52,739 nucleotides of DNA from a bacterium. GTDB lineage: Bacteria > CLD3 > SB21. Of this stretch, positions 43,840 through 51,089 are shown in pieces. Both the position numbers and the translations under genes were made by a program. The notes below the pieces were generated by a model. That model searched no databases, was not told where the DNA came from, and saw nothing but the letters and a program-made list of their open reading frames with translations. The DNA lies in the NCBI GenBank assembly GCA_008933615.1, contig WBUR01000031.1, forward strand, positions 1-52,739. Reading direction: 5' to 3'. Every line of letters begins with the position of its first letter. The stretch's first letter is position 1.

Positions 43840-44640
43840 ATGTTAGATAATACATTTTTAAAAGACCGTCTGGTGGTCATAACCGGCGGTGGAACCGGAC
43901 TGGGTAAGTCCATGGCAGAGGCTTGTGCCGTTCGCGGGGCCCACATTGCTATTGCCGGGCGCCGGAAAGACGTTTTGGAAACCGCCGCGCATGACCTTTC
44001 AAAACACGGCACGACGGTAACGCCCATTACATGCGACGTTCGTGTTCCGGAACAAGTTCAAAACATGACGGATATGTTGATTAAAAAATTTGGAAGGATC
44101 GATGCGCTGATCAATAATGCTGCGGGAAATTTTATATGTCCTGCGGAGAATTTGTCCATCAACGGGTGGAATTCCGTTGTCAATATAGTTTTAAATGGAA
44201 CTTTCTACTGTTCCAGTTCGATCGGTAAAACTATGATCAAAAATGGAGGCGGCACGATCATCAATATCGTTGCAACTTACGCATGGGCATCGGAACCCGG
44301 CGTGGTGCATTCTGCCAGCGCGAAGGCGGGCGTTCTGGCTATGACGCGCACACTCGCAGCAGAGTGGGCTAAGTATCATATCAGGGTCAACGCTATTGCG
44401 CCGGGCGCAATTCGCACCGAAGGGACGGATAAAAACTTGTGGAGTGATGAGGATCAGCGCGAGCGTATGAATCGGAGGATCCCCATGCGCCGGTTCGGCC
44501 AACCGGACGACGTGTCCAACAGTTTACTTTTTCTATTGTCTGATTATTCACACTATATTACGGGTGAAGTCATAACGGTGGACGGCGGGGGGTGGCTCGG
44601 CAAAGGTACCTATGAAATGATAGACGTGACAAAAGACTGA
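43840..44640 (+). CDS. short-chain dehydrogenase, 2,4-dienoyl-CoA reductase-like
   Basis: The 266-aa product has the NADP-binding TGGGTGLGKSMA, the NNAAGNF segment and the C-terminal DGGGWLGKG. The canonical YxxxK is replaced by SASAK (HSASAKAGVLAM), as in the 2,4-dienoyl-CoA reductase branch where this position is Ser. It probably reduces dienoyl-CoA during breakdown of unsaturated fatty acids, and the crotonase upstream fits such a role. It starts 16 nt after the zinc-ribbon gene and ends 7 nt before the PorD-like gene. Confidence 0.85.
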   Translation: MLDNTFLKDRLVVITGGGTGLGKSMAEACAVRGAHIAIAGRRKDVLETAAHDLSKHGTTVTPITCDVRVPEQVQNMTDMLIKKFGRIDALINNAAGNFICPAENLSINGWNSVVNIVLNGTFYCSSSIGKTMIKNGGGTIINIVATYAWASEPGVVHSASAKAGVLAMTRTLAAEWAKYHIRVNAIAPGAIRTEGTDKNLWSDEDQRERMNRRIPMRRFGQPDDVSNSLLFLLSDYSHYITGEVITVDGGGWLGKGTYEMIDVTKD

Positions 44641-44647
44641 AAGAAAA

Positions 44648-45514
44648 ATGAAACTCACATTTTACAAATTCTTCGTTTTGATATTGATGCTGTCTTTCGG
44701 CAGTAATGCTTACAGCCAGAAGATCGTTGCCAAGGTCAAAGTGATTCATGACAAACTGCAAGGACGTAATCTCGATCTTTTTGAGGGATTTGAACAAAAG
44801 TTAACGAGTTATCTGAACGACTATAATTGGTCTAAAACCGATGATCAGACGCCTCTGAATCTCGAGGTGCAAGTATTTCTGGAAAAAGTGATAGATGAAG
44901 GCGGCGCCAAAACCGTTTCAGCCACGATCTATTTTTCAAATTCTAAAGAATTACAATACTTGGATAATGGATGTATATTCGTTTTGAAGAAAGGGTACAC
45001 TTTCTATCATAATGACAATGTAATCGATCCATTATTGAGCATTATTGATTTTTACGTGAATATCATGCTGGGCGATGAAATGGATACGCTTGGAAAATTT
45101 TTGGGGACAAACTATTTTCAGAGAGCCAAGAGCATTGCACTGCAATCCAAGGCGTTGATCGCTTATAATGCGAGAGGATGGGAAGACCGGCTTCTTAAAG
45201 CGGAACTGTTTTTGGATCCTCGTTATCTTGATTACCGCATCATGAAAGATTTTTTCTATGAAGGCCGGTTCAACTATGAGGACGGGGATATTACATTGGC
45301 GCGAAAGAACGTGTCGAAAGCGGTTGATCTTTTTCAAAGCCTCAAGGGAAAAACCGAAACCGCATATCACACCGAGCGTTTCATTCAAGTACATTACATT
45401 ACTATCTGTAAGATATTCGAAAAATCAGGCGATACCCGCCTTTTCGACCTCATGATCGAGCTTGATCCGAAAAATAAAGATACTTATGTAAAATACCGAG
45501 ACGGTAAATTGTAA
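44648..45514 (+). CDS. PorD-like protein (DUF4835), type IX secretion
   Basis: The 288-aa product has a signal peptide ending AYS with Gln24 next, then the DUF4835 pattern: KVIHDKLQGRNLDLFEGFEQKLTSYLNDYNW at the N-terminus, GTNYFQRAKSIALQSKA and GWEDRLL in the centre, and LDPRY plus IELDPKNKDTY at the C-terminus. DUF4835 is the family named PorD, genetically tied to type IX secretion in Bacteroidota. It should be periplasmic or outer-membrane associated. It sits in an operon with an NtrC-type regulator 7 nt downstream and an SDR 7 nt upstream. The call rests on remembered family pattern, not a search. Confidence 0.75.
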   Translation: MKLTFYKFFVLILMLSFGSNAYSQKIVAKVKVIHDKLQGRNLDLFEGFEQKLTSYLNDYNWSKTDDQTPLNLEVQVFLEKVIDEGGAKTVSATIYFSNSKELQYLDNGCIFVLKKGYTFYHNDNVIDPLLSIIDFYVNIMLGDEMDTLGKFLGTNYFQRAKSIALQSKALIAYNARGWEDRLLKAELFLDPRYLDYRIMKDFFYEGRFNYEDGDITLARKNVSKAVDLFQSLKGKTETAYHTERFIQVHYITICKIFEKSGDTRLFDLMIELDPKNKDTYVKYRDGKL

Positions 45515-45521
45515 TCCTCCC

Positions 45522-46910
45522 ATGCCGAATTCCAATCAATTCAAAATACTAGTCATTGAAGACAATGCCACTATGCGTGAAGGTATTGTTGAAGTGCTTA
45601 AGCCGCAATATACAGTGGAGTGCTCATCAAACGGACAAGACGGACTAACCCTGATCCGGAAGCAGTATTTTGACGTCGTTATCACAGATTATAAAATGAG
45701 CGCTTTGGACGGTATAAAAGTTTTGAAAAATGTGAAAGAGATTTCTCCTGAAACGGAAGTGATATTGATCACTGCCTTTGGCACAGTGGATATTGCCGTG
45801 GAGGCAATGAAATTGGGCGCGTCCGACTTTATTACAAAACCGTTTTCACCGGATGAGTTGTTACTCAAACTTAATAAGATCTTAAAAGTTTATCAGGAAC
45901 GAAGGCTGTTTGTTAAAACAGACGAGGAGAATAAATATCTAAGAGAAGTAATCCGTGACAAATATAATTTTGGTGAGATCGTCGGCAGTTCACCGCGAAT
46001 GAAAGACATTTATGAACTGGTCAGGAAGAGCTCGGAAACGGACAGTTCGGTTGTGATATTTGGGGAAAGCGGCACTGGAAAGGAACTCATCGCGCGCGCG
46101 ATCCATTATAACAGTTCGCGCAAAGATAAACCGTTTATCAAAGTGAACTGCGCTGCGCTGACGGAAACGCTGCTGGAAAGCGAACTTTTTGGGCACGAAA
46201 AAGGTTCTTTTACCGGCGCGATCAAAACAAAAAAAGGCAGATTCGAATTGGCGGATACGGGAACGTTATTTCTTGACGAAATTGGTGACATCACACCGAA
46301 TGTCCAGGTGAAATTACTGCGCGTGATACAGGAGCAGGAGTTTGAACGCGTCGGCGGGGAAGTAACGCTGCGTGTAAATACACGCATCATAGCGGCTACC
46401 AACCGTAATCTTCTTGACGGGGTCAAGAAGGGCGTTTTCAGGGAAGATTTGTATTACAGGCTTCATGTTATACCTATTCTGCTTCCGCCGCTGCGCGACA
46501 GGAAAGAAGATATTATACTGCTCACAGAGTTTTTTATTCATAAAATAGAAAAAGATACCGGAAAAAAAATAAAAGTAGAGCAGGGGATTCACGAAATACT
46601 CCAAAAGTATCATTGGCCGGGGAATGTTCGTGAACTCGAAAATATTATTGAACGTGCGGTGGCTCTTGCCGATCATAATACCCTGACTCCGGCCGATTTT
46701 TCAATGATACAAAATGCGGAACGGGAATTCTTGTTAAACCTTGAGGATGTCGAGTCGGCCGGGCTTGATGCTATGCTTGAACAAATCGAAAAATCCATGA
46801 TTGAAAAAGCGCTGGACAAAAGCGGCGGCACTCGAACAGAAGCCGCACGTATACTGGGTATAAAGACAAGCGCGTTTTATTATAAACTGGAAAAATACGG
46901 CCTGCTTTAA
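45522..46910 (+). CDS. sigma54-dependent NtrC-family response regulator
   Basis: The 462-aa product has a receiver domain (about 1-125) with the phosphoacceptor Asp56 (ITDYKMS) and Lys107-type residue (FITKPFS). The AAA+ sigma54-activation domain has GESGTGKE (Walker A, about 182), ELFGHEKGSFTGA, GTLFLDEIG and the arginine-finger region. The C-terminal Fis-type helix-turn-helix ends in GGTRTEAARILGIKTSAFYYKLEKYGLL. The loop reads GSFTGA instead of the usual GAFTGA. No partner histidine kinase is in the window. It lies 7 nt after the PorD-like gene. Confidence 0.94.
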   Translation: MPNSNQFKILVIEDNATMREGIVEVLKPQYTVECSSNGQDGLTLIRKQYFDVVITDYKMSALDGIKVLKNVKEISPETEVILITAFGTVDIAVEAMKLGASDFITKPFSPDELLLKLNKILKVYQERRLFVKTDEENKYLREVIRDKYNFGEIVGSSPRMKDIYELVRKSSETDSSVVIFGESGTGKELIARAIHYNSSRKDKPFIKVNCAALTETLLESELFGHEKGSFTGAIKTKKGRFELADTGTLFLDEIGDITPNVQVKLLRVIQEQEFERVGGEVTLRVNTRIIAATNRNLLDGVKKGVFREDLYYRLHVIPILLPPLRDRKEDIILLTEFFIHKIEKDTGKKIKVEQGIHEILQKYHWPGNVRELENIIERAVALADHNTLTPADFSMIQNAEREFLLNLEDVESAGLDAMLEQIEKSMIEKALDKSGGTRTEAARILGIKTSAFYYKLEKYGLL

Positions 46911-46936
46911 AGCGTTTTGATTTGAGGTTTGAGATT

Positions 46937-47884
46937 ATGAACCGGTGGTATTATCGTATTCGAAAGAGCGGCTTTTTTTTATTAGTACTGCTATTGCCTT
47001 ATTCTATTTACGGCCAGATCCAGTCTGAATTTTCATCCCCATCTGTCATTGAAATTTTGCGCTTTTTGGAAAAGTCGCATCACGACGTAACTACTTTTGA
47101 TCAGACAAAGAAAATGCTGACTGTACAATATGACACCCTCGTTCTTCATATCGACCGCATTAAACAGGCGGGTGACATCGGTTTCTTCGACCGAATAGAA
47201 TTAAAAGGCTTACTCAAAGAATCCGAAGATATTGCAAAAAAGATTGTAAAGATCGATAACCTGATCCGCGCCCACGGAGAAGCGAACGAACAACAGATCG
47301 CCAAACTTGTAGAGATCATGGACAAAGAGATAAGCGACACGATTCGGGTGTTGCTATCCCGGAAGAACGATGACGATATCTCTTACAACGAGATGTCTAA
47401 ACTGAACAAAATGTTTGCGGAAAAAGCTCCATTTCAGACTTACCGAATGAAAAAATTCGACATGCCGCTCGTTGACATAAGAATGCAGCGCAATGACGAG
47501 CCTGAAGAATTATACCAGAAAGCCGATTACCTGCTGGATCAGTCGGACCGTCTAACTGTGTATTGCAACGATCTCGATCGCATGATACTGTTTATTCGCG
47601 CAGAAAACGACTTGAAAGAGATCGTTACGCGATTTATGCGCTCGCGGGGGAATGAATTGAGCGCCGTTTCAGGAATTAAATTCTATTTCCCTGATTCCCT
47701 TGCCGCGCTTCAACGCCTGCCGCTTTCAAAAAACCTTGTTATGCCTTTTGACGATTACGGTACACTGATGGAACGGCTCACGGATGAAAGAGAAGCGGCC
47801 CAATCACGGATCAGGTTGTACACCGAAAAGTCCGAAGAAATCAGGGACATTGCGGATTACAAACATAAGATCTGGGAAAAGTAA
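46937..47884 (+). CDS. exported protein of unknown function
   Basis: The 315-aa product has a signal peptide ending IYG with Gln27 next, then helix-rich sequence with heptad-like patches (about 60-145, KESEDIAKKIVKIDNLIRA) and no cysteine pair, metal motif or known domain that I recognise. A charged C-terminal helix (EEIRDIADYKHKIWEK) ends it. The frame opens with TTG at 46922, but ATG 46937 is the likely start, since it begins the signal peptide. It is the last gene of the operon and follows the regulator by 26 nt, with a terminator at 47912-47945. It may be a periplasmic partner or target of that regulator; this is positional inference. Confidence 0.6.
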   Translation: MNRWYYRIRKSGFFLLVLLLPYSIYGQIQSEFSSPSVIEILRFLEKSHHDVTTFDQTKKMLTVQYDTLVLHIDRIKQAGDIGFFDRIELKGLLKESEDIAKKIVKIDNLIRAHGEANEQQIAKLVEIMDKEISDTIRVLLSRKNDDDISYNEMSKLNKMFAEKAPFQTYRMKKFDMPLVDIRMQRNDEPEELYQKADYLLDQSDRLTVYCNDLDRMILFIRAENDLKEIVTRFMRSRGNELSAVSGIKFYFPDSLAALQRLPLSKNLVMPFDDYGTLMERLTDEREAAQSRIRLYTEKSEEIRDIADYKHKIWEK

Positions 47885-47911
47885 ACGGCTGCCTGAAGAA
47901 CACGAAAGATT

Positions 47912-47945
47912 TTCAGCCTGAGCCGGCGGAGGGCTGAAGGTTTTT
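47912..47945 (+). terminator. terminator of the 43071-47884 operon
   Basis: TTCAGCC (47912-47918) pairs with GGCTGAA (47932-47938), with an inner CC/GG pairing, followed by GG and five T. It ends 59 nt before the TfoX-N gene. Confidence 0.6.
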
Positions 47946-48003
47946 CTTATTTAGGAGTTAACCGGATCAGCACATTAATTTATAAAGCGAAAGGCGCATT
48001 GTT

Positions 48004-48360
48004 ATGGCATACGATCAGGAATTAGCCGTCCGCATTCGCGGAATACTCGGTAACAAAAAAATTCGTTTCGAAGAAAAAGAAATGATGGGCGGCGCATGTT
48101 ATTTAGTAAAGAAGAAAATGTGCGTTGGCATTATCAAAGACGATCTTATGGTTCGTCTCGATCCCGATATGTACGCCGAAGCGCTGATGCGCAAAGGATG
48201 TAGGGAGATGAATTTTACCGGCAAACCGATGAAAGGGTATGTAATGGTGGAACCCGCAGGCATGAAGAACGACAAGGAACTCGGATCGTGGATACAACTT
48301 GCGCTGGATTTCAATCCGAAGGCCAAAGCGAGTAAGAAGAAAAAGAAAAAACCCAAGTAA
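48004..48360 (+). CDS. TfoX N-terminal domain protein
   Basis: The 118-aa product is a stand-alone TfoX-N domain, with the conserved EKEMMGGACYLVKKKMCVGI and the repeated Gly/Met pattern (GCREMNF, KGYVMVEP), and a lysine-rich tail (about 108-118). Full TfoX of gammaproteobacteria regulates competence, but single-domain forms are widespread with unknown role. The basic tail could bind nucleic acid. It is monocistronic by position, with a terminator before it. Confidence 0.75.
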   Translation: MAYDQELAVRIRGILGNKKIRFEEKEMMGGACYLVKKKMCVGIIKDDLMVRLDPDMYAEALMRKGCREMNFTGKPMKGYVMVEPAGMKNDKELGSWIQLALDFNPKAKASKKKKKKPK

Positions 48361-48421
48361 AGGAATCGGTAATTGGCGTTTCAGAAAGGATAGAACGAAC
48401 GCTAAACAGACTCTCGGCGGA

Positions 48422-48491
48422 TGTCATTCTGTAAGAATCTTTTTTGAATCGGTGATATTACTTTACTCAAAAAGATTCTTTCAGAATGACA
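48422..48491. repeat. 70-bp inverted repeat (arms TGTCATTCTG...)
   Basis: The arms TGTCATTCTG-T-AAGAATCTTTTT at 48422-48445 and AAAAAGATTCTT-T-CAGAATGACA at 48468-48491 are nearly perfect complements around a loop of about 22 nt. It follows the TfoX-N gene and is followed by a T-run, so it may double as a terminator. The same palindrome type is familiar as a dispersed repeat in other genomes of this kind, by memory only. Confidence 0.7.
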
Positions 48492-48528
48492 GTGTTTTTT
48501 GTTTTCATATTGTAACGTGAAGAAACCA

Positions 48529-48557
48529 TTGACAAATCGCATTTCAAGCCTTACCTT
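48529..48557 (+). promoter_or_regulatory. candidate promoter of the 48651 membrane protein
   Basis: A perfect TTGACA (48529-48534), a 17-nt spacer and TACCTT (48552-48557). It is about 95 nt upstream of the ATG, which has a GAGGAG-like site 7 nt upstream. Confidence 0.55.
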
Positions 48558-48650
48558 TTTCTAGTCTATTCATCTCAGTAAATCGTATTCTCAAAAAAAA
48601 TACCGCCGGATCCTCCGGCACATTATTCATCACTAAATGAGGAGAATGCC

Positions 48651-49208
48651 ATGGTTTCCATCTTATCGCTCTGGCTGCCGATCCTGCTGTCCGCAGTGGC
48701 CGTATTTATTGTCAGTTCGATCATCCATATGTTCCTTCACTGGCATAAAGGCGAATATCCGAAACTAGCGAATGAGGAGCAGGTGATGGACACGCTTCGT
48801 CCTATGAATCTGAAGCCCGGCGATTATATGGTGCCTAGAGCGGCGAGCATGGAAGATATGAAATCGGAGGCGTTTGCTGACAAGATGAAAAAAGGCCCGG
48901 TGCTGATCATGACGGTGCTTCCGAATGGGACTCCTTCGATGAGCGGAAATTTAATACAATGGTTTTTATACTCGTTGGTCATCGGAGTTTTTGCTGCATA
49001 CGTGGCCGGGCGCGCGCTGACTGCAGATGCAACGTATCTTCAGGTTTTCCGCTTTGCCGGTGTCACGGCATTTCTGGGTTATTCGGCAGCGCTTTGGCAG
49101 ATGTCTATTTGGTATAAACGGTCATGGACAACGACAATCATGGCCACCGTAGACGGTTTCATCTATGCGCTCGTGACAGCAGGCGTGTTCGGATGGCTTT
49201 GGCCGTAG
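48651..49208 (+). CDS. conserved membrane protein of unknown function
   Basis: The 185-aa product has an N-terminal membrane segment (about 5-25, [20 protein letters not shown]), a soluble loop (about 30-100) with [11 protein letters not shown] and MKPG-like stretches, and three more membrane segments (about 103-125, 130-150 and 160-183). This looks like a small integral membrane protein. No catalytic motif stands out and I do not recognise a family by name. GAGGAG upstream supports the start, and the promoter at 48529 is among the best in the window. It stands alone between repeats. Confidence 0.6.
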   Translation: MVSILSLWLPILLSAVAVFIVSSIIHMFLHWHKGEYPKLANEEQVMDTLRPMNLKPGDYMVPRAASMEDMKSEAFADKMKKGPVLIMTVLPNGTPSMSGNLIQWFLYSLVIGVFAAYVAGRALTADATYLQVFRFAGVTAFLGYSAALWQMSIWYKRSWTTTIMATVDGFIYALVTAGVFGWLWP

Positions 49209-49254
49209 GGTGGAAATAACAAATGTTTCGGTCTTATGTATTTGAGATTTGATT

Positions 49255-49360
49255 GTGATTTGTGTTTTGGAATTTGGGATTTAAAATATTGGTGATTTGT
49301 GTTTTGGAATTTGGGATTTAAAATATTAGTAATTTGTGTTTTTGAAATTTGGAATTTAGT
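49255..49360. repeat. 37-bp tandem repeat, about 2.8 copies
   Basis: Units beginning GTGATTTGTGTTTTGGAATT start at 49255, 49292 and (diverged) 49329, a constant 37-nt period. The array ends 6 nt before the DinB gene and forms its entire upstream region. AT-rich, with repeated TTTG and TTAAAAT stretches that could influence promoter activity. Confidence 0.85.
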
Positions 49361-49365
49361 ACACT

Positions 49366-49890
49366 ATGAAATTCGATCTGAACCAAGCTATTGAAATACT
49401 CGAGCGAACGCCGAAGATCATGGAATCCATGCTCTCAGGCCTTTCGGACGAATGGATCATGAACAATGAAGGCGAAGGCACCTGGTGTCCGTTTGACATC
49501 ATCGGCCATCTCATTCACGGCGAAAAAACAGACTGGGTTCCACGAATGGAAATTATACTCTCCGATCAAACGGATAAGCGCTTCGAACCTTTTGACCGCT
49601 TCGCGCAATTCCAGTCCAGCGAAGGAAAGAACCTCTTACAGTTATTAGTGGAATTCAAAACGCTTCGGGCGGCAAATCTCGAGGACCTCCGGTCGAAGCG
49701 CTTGACCGCGAATGATCTCCAAAAAACAGGCGTTCATCCGGCATTCGGTGCGGTGACGCTCGGACAGCTGATTTCCACCTGGGCCGTGCACGACCTGACG
49801 CATATCACGCAGATCGCGCGGGTTATGGCGAAACAATATAAAGATGAGGTCGGCCCGTGGGTGGAATACCTGCGTGTGCTTCAGTCTTAG
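49366..49890 (+). CDS. DinB-like four-helix protein
   Basis: The 174-aa product fits the DinB/YfiT-like putative metalloenzyme superfamily. Four helices contain the metal-binding His residues in FDIIGHLIHGEKTD and WAVHDLTHITQIARV (HxxxH), which form the typical three-His site. Family members include thiol-dependent transferases, e.g. bacillithiol transferases, but substrate cannot be told. It is preceded directly by the 37-bp tandem repeat with no recognisable ribosome-binding site. Its 3' end is partly duplicated downstream (49899-49921). Confidence 0.8.
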   Translation: MKFDLNQAIEILERTPKIMESMLSGLSDEWIMNNEGEGTWCPFDIIGHLIHGEKTDWVPRMEIILSDQTDKRFEPFDRFAQFQSSEGKNLLQLLVEFKTLRAANLEDLRSKRLTANDLQKTGVHPAFGAVTLGQLISTWAVHDLTHITQIARVMAKQYKDEVGPWVEYLRVLQS

Positions 49891-49898
49891 GCCGAGTC

Positions 49899-49921
49899 GT
49901 GGAATACCTGTGTGTGCTGCA
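49899..49921. repeat. partial tandem copy of the DinB gene 3' end
   Basis: The 23 bases at 49861-49883 (GTGGAATACCTGcGTGTGCT...) recur at 49899-49921 with two mismatches, 38 nt downstream. This is a recent-looking short duplication after the stop codon. Confidence 0.75.
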
Positions 49922-49972
49922 ATACTGAGATCAGATGATCAGAAACCTTCAGTTTATTGCTCTTAATACCCG

Positions 49973-50044
49973 GCGCGGCAATTTTTATTTTCCCACTTGC
50001 GGATGATGCTAATTCCGGACACAAACCTTGAAGGTTTGCCGCGC
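49973..50044. repeat. 72-bp inverted-repeat element
   Basis: GCGCGGCAA (49973-49981) and TTGCCGCGC (50036-50044) are perfect inverted arms enclosing a second palindrome, CAAACCTTGAAGGTTTG (50022-50038). The structure is that of a small non-coding palindromic repeat; copies elsewhere could not be checked. Confidence 0.65.
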
Positions 50045-50062
50045 AGCCTTAGGAAATTTCAT

Positions 50063-50091
50063 TTGACAAATACCCCGCCTCAGAGTACATT
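50063..50091 (+). promoter_or_regulatory. strong candidate promoter before the accessory gene array
   Basis: A perfect TTGACA (50063-50068), a 17-nt spacer and TACATT (50086-50091). The first supported ORF begins 170 nt later. Its place ahead of the cassette-like genes, reading toward them, is that of an integron cassette promoter. Confidence 0.55.
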
Positions 50092-50267
50092 CCTCCGTCT
50101 ATCAACGTTCTTTCTATCGTAGGATTTCTCGTCATGATCAATTTTAATAAGAAAATATTGAATAAACGCGATTGTATATTGTCACAAATGATTGCGTGTG
50201 CACGCAGTTTCGGTTATAGAGAAAGATCTGTGCCATCAGCGCGTCATGAAAATGAACGGTGTAAAAT

Positions 50268-50696
50268 ATGGGTAACGGCAAGGAACCTCCTGATCGGCAG
50301 GAATATCTCACAGAACGAAAATTATTAATAGAATTAGAATCAACTGCGGCCTCGACTTTTGATAAGGCCATGTTGACGCTTTCTGCGGGCGCGATAGGAT
50401 TGTCTATCACATTTACAGAAAAAATTGCATCTAACCCTATCTGTAAGGAATTTTTATACACGTCTTGGTGCTTCTTACTTGTATCATTGTTGGCAATACT
50501 TTCATCATTCATAACCAGCCAACATGCACTGAGAGAGCAACGGGATAATTTAGATGGCAGGTATAATGAAATGGATTTTAAAGAAAAAACGACGTTTGCA
50601 ATGGTAACAAATATACTCAACTGGCTTTCCATCTCTACGTTTACTATCGGCATCATATTTCTGATTATTTTTGCTATAAAGAATTATAAGAATTAA
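50268..50696 (+). CDS. small three-helix membrane protein, accessory
   Basis: The 142-aa product has a charged N-terminus (about 1-28), then three membrane segments (about 36-53 with LTLSAGAIGLSITF, 63-86 with SWCFLLVSLLAILSSFI, and 117-138). A basic/acidic loop separates the second and third. It resembles, in shape, small membrane proteins common in genomic islands and cassettes, but no family name can be supported. It is followed after 9 nt by a 57-aa ORF with a good ribosome-binding site, so both likely form one unit. It ends upstream of the first attC-like repeat. Confidence 0.6.
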   Translation: MGNGKEPPDRQEYLTERKLLIELESTAASTFDKAMLTLSAGAIGLSITFTEKIASNPICKEFLYTSWCFLLVSLLAILSSFITSQHALREQRDNLDGRYNEMDFKEKTTFAMVTNILNWLSISTFTIGIIFLIIFAIKNYKN

Positions 50697-50705
50697 GGAG
50701 GCATC

Positions 50706-50879
50706 ATGGCATCTGAGGAGAAAAAAGAAAATAATAAACTAAATGTTATGTCTGACGACCCAAACCTGAAAATGGGATTGGTTCCACCTAAGCAGCCTGC
50801 AAATAACATAGTGGAGAAGCCAGTTGAAAATAAACCAGTGGAAAACCAGCCAACACAGGAAAAACAGTCGGAAGAATAG
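50706..50879 (+). CDS. 57-aa hydrophilic, likely disordered protein
   Basis: A 57-codon ORF with AAGGAGG 4-5 nt before its ATG. The product is almost free of hydrophobic residues, rich in Glu, Lys, Asn and Pro, and has a repeated VEKPVENKPVENQP. It should be unstructured. It lies 9 nt after the membrane protein gene, suggesting a co-translated partner, and its stop is 15 nt before the first attC-like site. No homologue is recognised. The strong ribosome-binding site and tight spacing support a real gene. Confidence 0.55.
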   Translation: MASEEKKENNKLNVMSDDPNLKMGLVPPKQPANNIVEKPVENKPVENQPTQEKQSEE

Positions 50880-50894
50880 AAGATATACTCTGAG

Positions 50895-51059
50895 GTATAA
50901 CAAGCGGCTTCCTTGTACGCTGTGCGACACTTTTTGATTTTACGAAAGAGATTGTGGGGCGTCGCTCGCCAGTAGCTCGCTCACGGTTTGAGTATGTTCT
51001 TAATTAATTGTATTTTTCCCCGCGTGCGAGCTACTGCGTGTAGCCGCCGGGCGCTATGT
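50895..51059 (+). mobile_element. attC-like site, copy 1
   Basis: Starts GTATAAC (50895-50901) with AAGCGGC and ends GCCGCCGGGCGCTATGT, giving the outer paired boxes of an integron attC. The core contains perfect 11-bp arms CAGTAGCTCGC and GCGAGCTACTG. The stretch from 50932 to about 51050 is nearly identical to copy 2. At 165 bp it is somewhat longer than usual attC sites. No integrase gene is in the window. Confidence 0.55.
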
Positions 51060-51089
51060 GCCATGTCGCCTAACCAAGAAGACCTTTAT

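Larger units (their letters stand above)
49891..50267. other. intergenic region, DinB gene to accessory region
   Basis: About 377 nt. It contains the duplicated DinB tail, an inverted-repeat element at 49973-50044, the promoter at 50063-50091 and a 64-codon ORF at 50134 that overlaps the next gene and shows no family resemblance. A GGTTATAG at 50210-50217 is a possible first-cassette boundary, not strong enough to list as a feature. Confidence 0.5.

Noticed and set aside
48099-48356. Minus-strand ORF rich in Phe opposite the TfoX-N gene
   Set aside because: It is the reverse shadow of the poly-Lys tail of the TfoX-N protein.
50134-50328. 64-codon ORF ahead of the small membrane protein
   Set aside because: It overlaps the better-supported gene at 50268 by 61 nt, has no ribosome-binding site and no recognisable features.
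50988-51089. Upstream extension of the gene between the attC-like repeats
   Set aside because: It would translate the repeat itself; a start at 51063 or 51090 is outside the repeat.
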